Of a DNA stretch of 35,723 nucleotides, positions 29,005 through 35,723 are shown one piece after another. Position numbers and translations under genes: made by a program. The notes beneath the pieces were generated by a model. That model saw only the letters and a program-made list of their open reading frames with translations. It ran no database searches and was not told the origin of the DNA. The stretch comes from Nonomuraea lactucae (GTDB lineage: Bacteria > Actinomycetota > Actinomycetes > Streptosporangiales > Streptosporangiaceae), in contig NZ_QNFZ01000014.1 of the NCBI RefSeq assembly GCF_003313395.1, positions 1 to 35,723 of the forward strand. Direction: 5' to 3'. Numbering within the stretch: the stretch's first letter is position 1; each line of letters begins with the position of its first letter.

Positions 29005-29619
29005 CTAGTCGTTCTGCTGATTGATATACATGTCTCCGGCTGATTGCTGGATTCGCGCTCGGTCGTAGCCGGTGGCGTTCATCTCTATTCGCGGTGAACG
29101 CGGTGGGGCTTGTGGGGTGAGAGGTGCGATCTTCTCGGCGATGAGGCGGCGTAAGGCGGCCGCGAATGCGGGGTCGGCGAGCGCGTGCCGGCGGAGCCGC
29201 CCCTGCCATTCCGAGACGAGTTCGTCATGGACGGCCGGGGCGGTGTCCGGGCGCGCGGCCGACAGTTCGCGGCGGGTCTCCACGAGAGCCGCCTCGACGT
29301 CCGGGAGCCGGTCGGGGAGGGTGTCGCGCCAGAGCCTGAGCAGCGCCACCTCCGCCTGCCTCCAGTTGTCACCCCCCATGGCGTTCACCAGTGAGACGGC
29401 TTCGGTACCGGTGAGTCGATCCACGGTCGCCTCGCTCTCCCGGGTGCGGGTTCGTGCCATGCCGCGCAGGCTCACGGCGAGGCCGGCGAGCGCCACGACC
29501 AGCCCGAGCACGCTCGCGAGCTTGTCGGCGGCGTCGAGGCCCACGACCGCGGTGCCGAGGGCCAGGGCGAGCGCCGCGCAGAGCGCCGCCGCGACCCTGA
29601 ACAGTGCGCGCTTGGCCAT
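29005..29619 (-). CDS. Two-helix membrane protein with a C-terminal amyloid-like motif (candidate effector)
   Basis: ATG 29619 (MAKRALFRVAAALCAAL) is preferred over 29670. Two hydrophobic helices (about residues 6-25 and 30-50) lead into a soluble, Arg/Glu-rich helical domain (about 58-170): LTGTEAVSLVNAMGGDNWRQ, ALLRLWRDTLPDRLPDVEAAL, SEWQGRLRRHALADPAFAAA. The last 27 residues are a separate tail, with ARIQQSAGDMYINQ as its centre. The start region of the divergent STAND protein has the matching ASINQAAGDLHFY. Short motifs shared in this way between an effector C-terminus and a neighbouring NLR N-terminus are known as bacterial amyloid signalling sequences. The gene would then encode a membrane effector; its actual activity is unknown. 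Confidence 0.75.
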   Translation of the reverse strand: MAKRALFRVAAALCAALALALGTAVVGLDAADKLASVLGLVVALAGLAVSLRGMARTRTRESEATVDRLTGTEAVSLVNAMGGDNWRQAEVALLRLWRDTLPDRLPDVEAALVETRRELSAARPDTAPAVHDELVSEWQGRLRRHALADPAFAAALRRLIAEKIAPLTPQAPPRSPRIEMNATGYDRARIQQSAGDMYINQQND

Positions 29620-29775
29620 GCCCCCATCATGGCCGGGAATTTCTGATCTGTCGCGCCGGATGGCAGCCACCCTTATCCCGACTTATCGCGCTTTATCCGG
29701 GTAAATTGGCGGGTCGAGGTAACGAAACGGGTTATTCGCGCGCGCGCCCTGGTCGCTGATTTACCGTGAAAGTTG

Positions 29776-35602
<5,827 letters not shown>

Positions 35603-35632
35603 CTAACCAGGAGTGAAGGAGACGCGCAAGAA

Positions 35633-35723
35633 GTGGATCAGCTCAGACCGTTGCCGGAAGCGCGGCGGCGCGCCCTCCGCGACCGGACGCGACACCGGCC
35701 GCGTGGCTCGCCGAGGGCGCGCC
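35633..35723 (+). CDS. Possible start of a divergent gene (partial)
   Basis: A frame open to the window end starts at GTG 35633, about 10 bases after AAGGAGA (35616-35622). Thirty codons are visible (starting VDQLRPLPEARRRALRDR), rich in Arg and Pro. In DNA of this GC content such short open frames arise by chance, so this is only a possibility. Confidence 0.25.
   Translation, partial: MDQLRPLPEARRRALRDRTRHRPRGSPRAR

Overview
The window is high-GC DNA with GTG starts, many overlapping stop/start pairs, SigE-type sigma factors and a secreted M28 aminopeptidase. This points to a filamentous actinobacterium, most likely of the Streptosporangiales. That placement rests on overall style and remembered families, not on a search.

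Left part (1-5330): an accessory zone at a tRNA-Ser(GCU) gene. It holds scars of at least two tRNA-targeting integrative elements: a frameshifted replication-initiator fragment joined to an integrase N-terminus (about 376-650), a gutted integrase C-terminus (3473-3660), a 57-bp partial copy of the tRNA 3' half (3718-3774), and a frameshifted, 5'-truncated second integrase (4437-5149) next to the intact tRNA (5234-5322). Between the scars lie apparently intact cargo genes: a one-helix membrane protein, a MarR regulator with its carboxylesterase, and a NIPSNAP-like protein.

Middle part (5331-17200): mostly chromosomal. It has a 22-bp tandem repeat and a cluster of DnaA-box-like sites; a YceI protein divergent from a MarR regulator with two inverted repeats between them; a SigE-family sigma factor divergent from a barrel-like protein/MauE-like pair; an AAA ATPase; a MaoC dehydratase; and a second SigE-family sigma factor coupled to a membrane-anchored partner. 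Next comes a tightly coupled leftward operon (16214-12974): a Pro/Gly-rich membrane protein, an Lgt-like integral membrane enzyme with altered active-site positions, a radical SAM enzyme of the MJ0619/tetraether-synthase type, and a small membrane protein. A paralogue of the first protein lies just upstream. A tRNA-Arg(ACG) ends this part.

Right part (17200-35723): downstream of the tRNA-Arg is another graveyard (gene fragment, IS5-family transposase remnant, integrase tail), then an unrecognised 502-residue protein. After it come an alpha/beta hydrolase, a 14-helix MFS exporter, a tail-anchored membrane protein, a second alpha/beta hydrolase, the aminopeptidase, a MerR regulator and a beta-lactamase-like lipoprotein. 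A divergent gene pair follows: a small two-helix membrane protein whose C-terminal tail carries a short AGD motif, and a 1349-residue STAND ATPase/WD40 protein whose N-terminus carries the matching motif. This resembles bacterial amyloid-signalling (NLR-effector) pairs and is the best candidate for a new system here. The window ends with thiC behind a TPP riboswitch.
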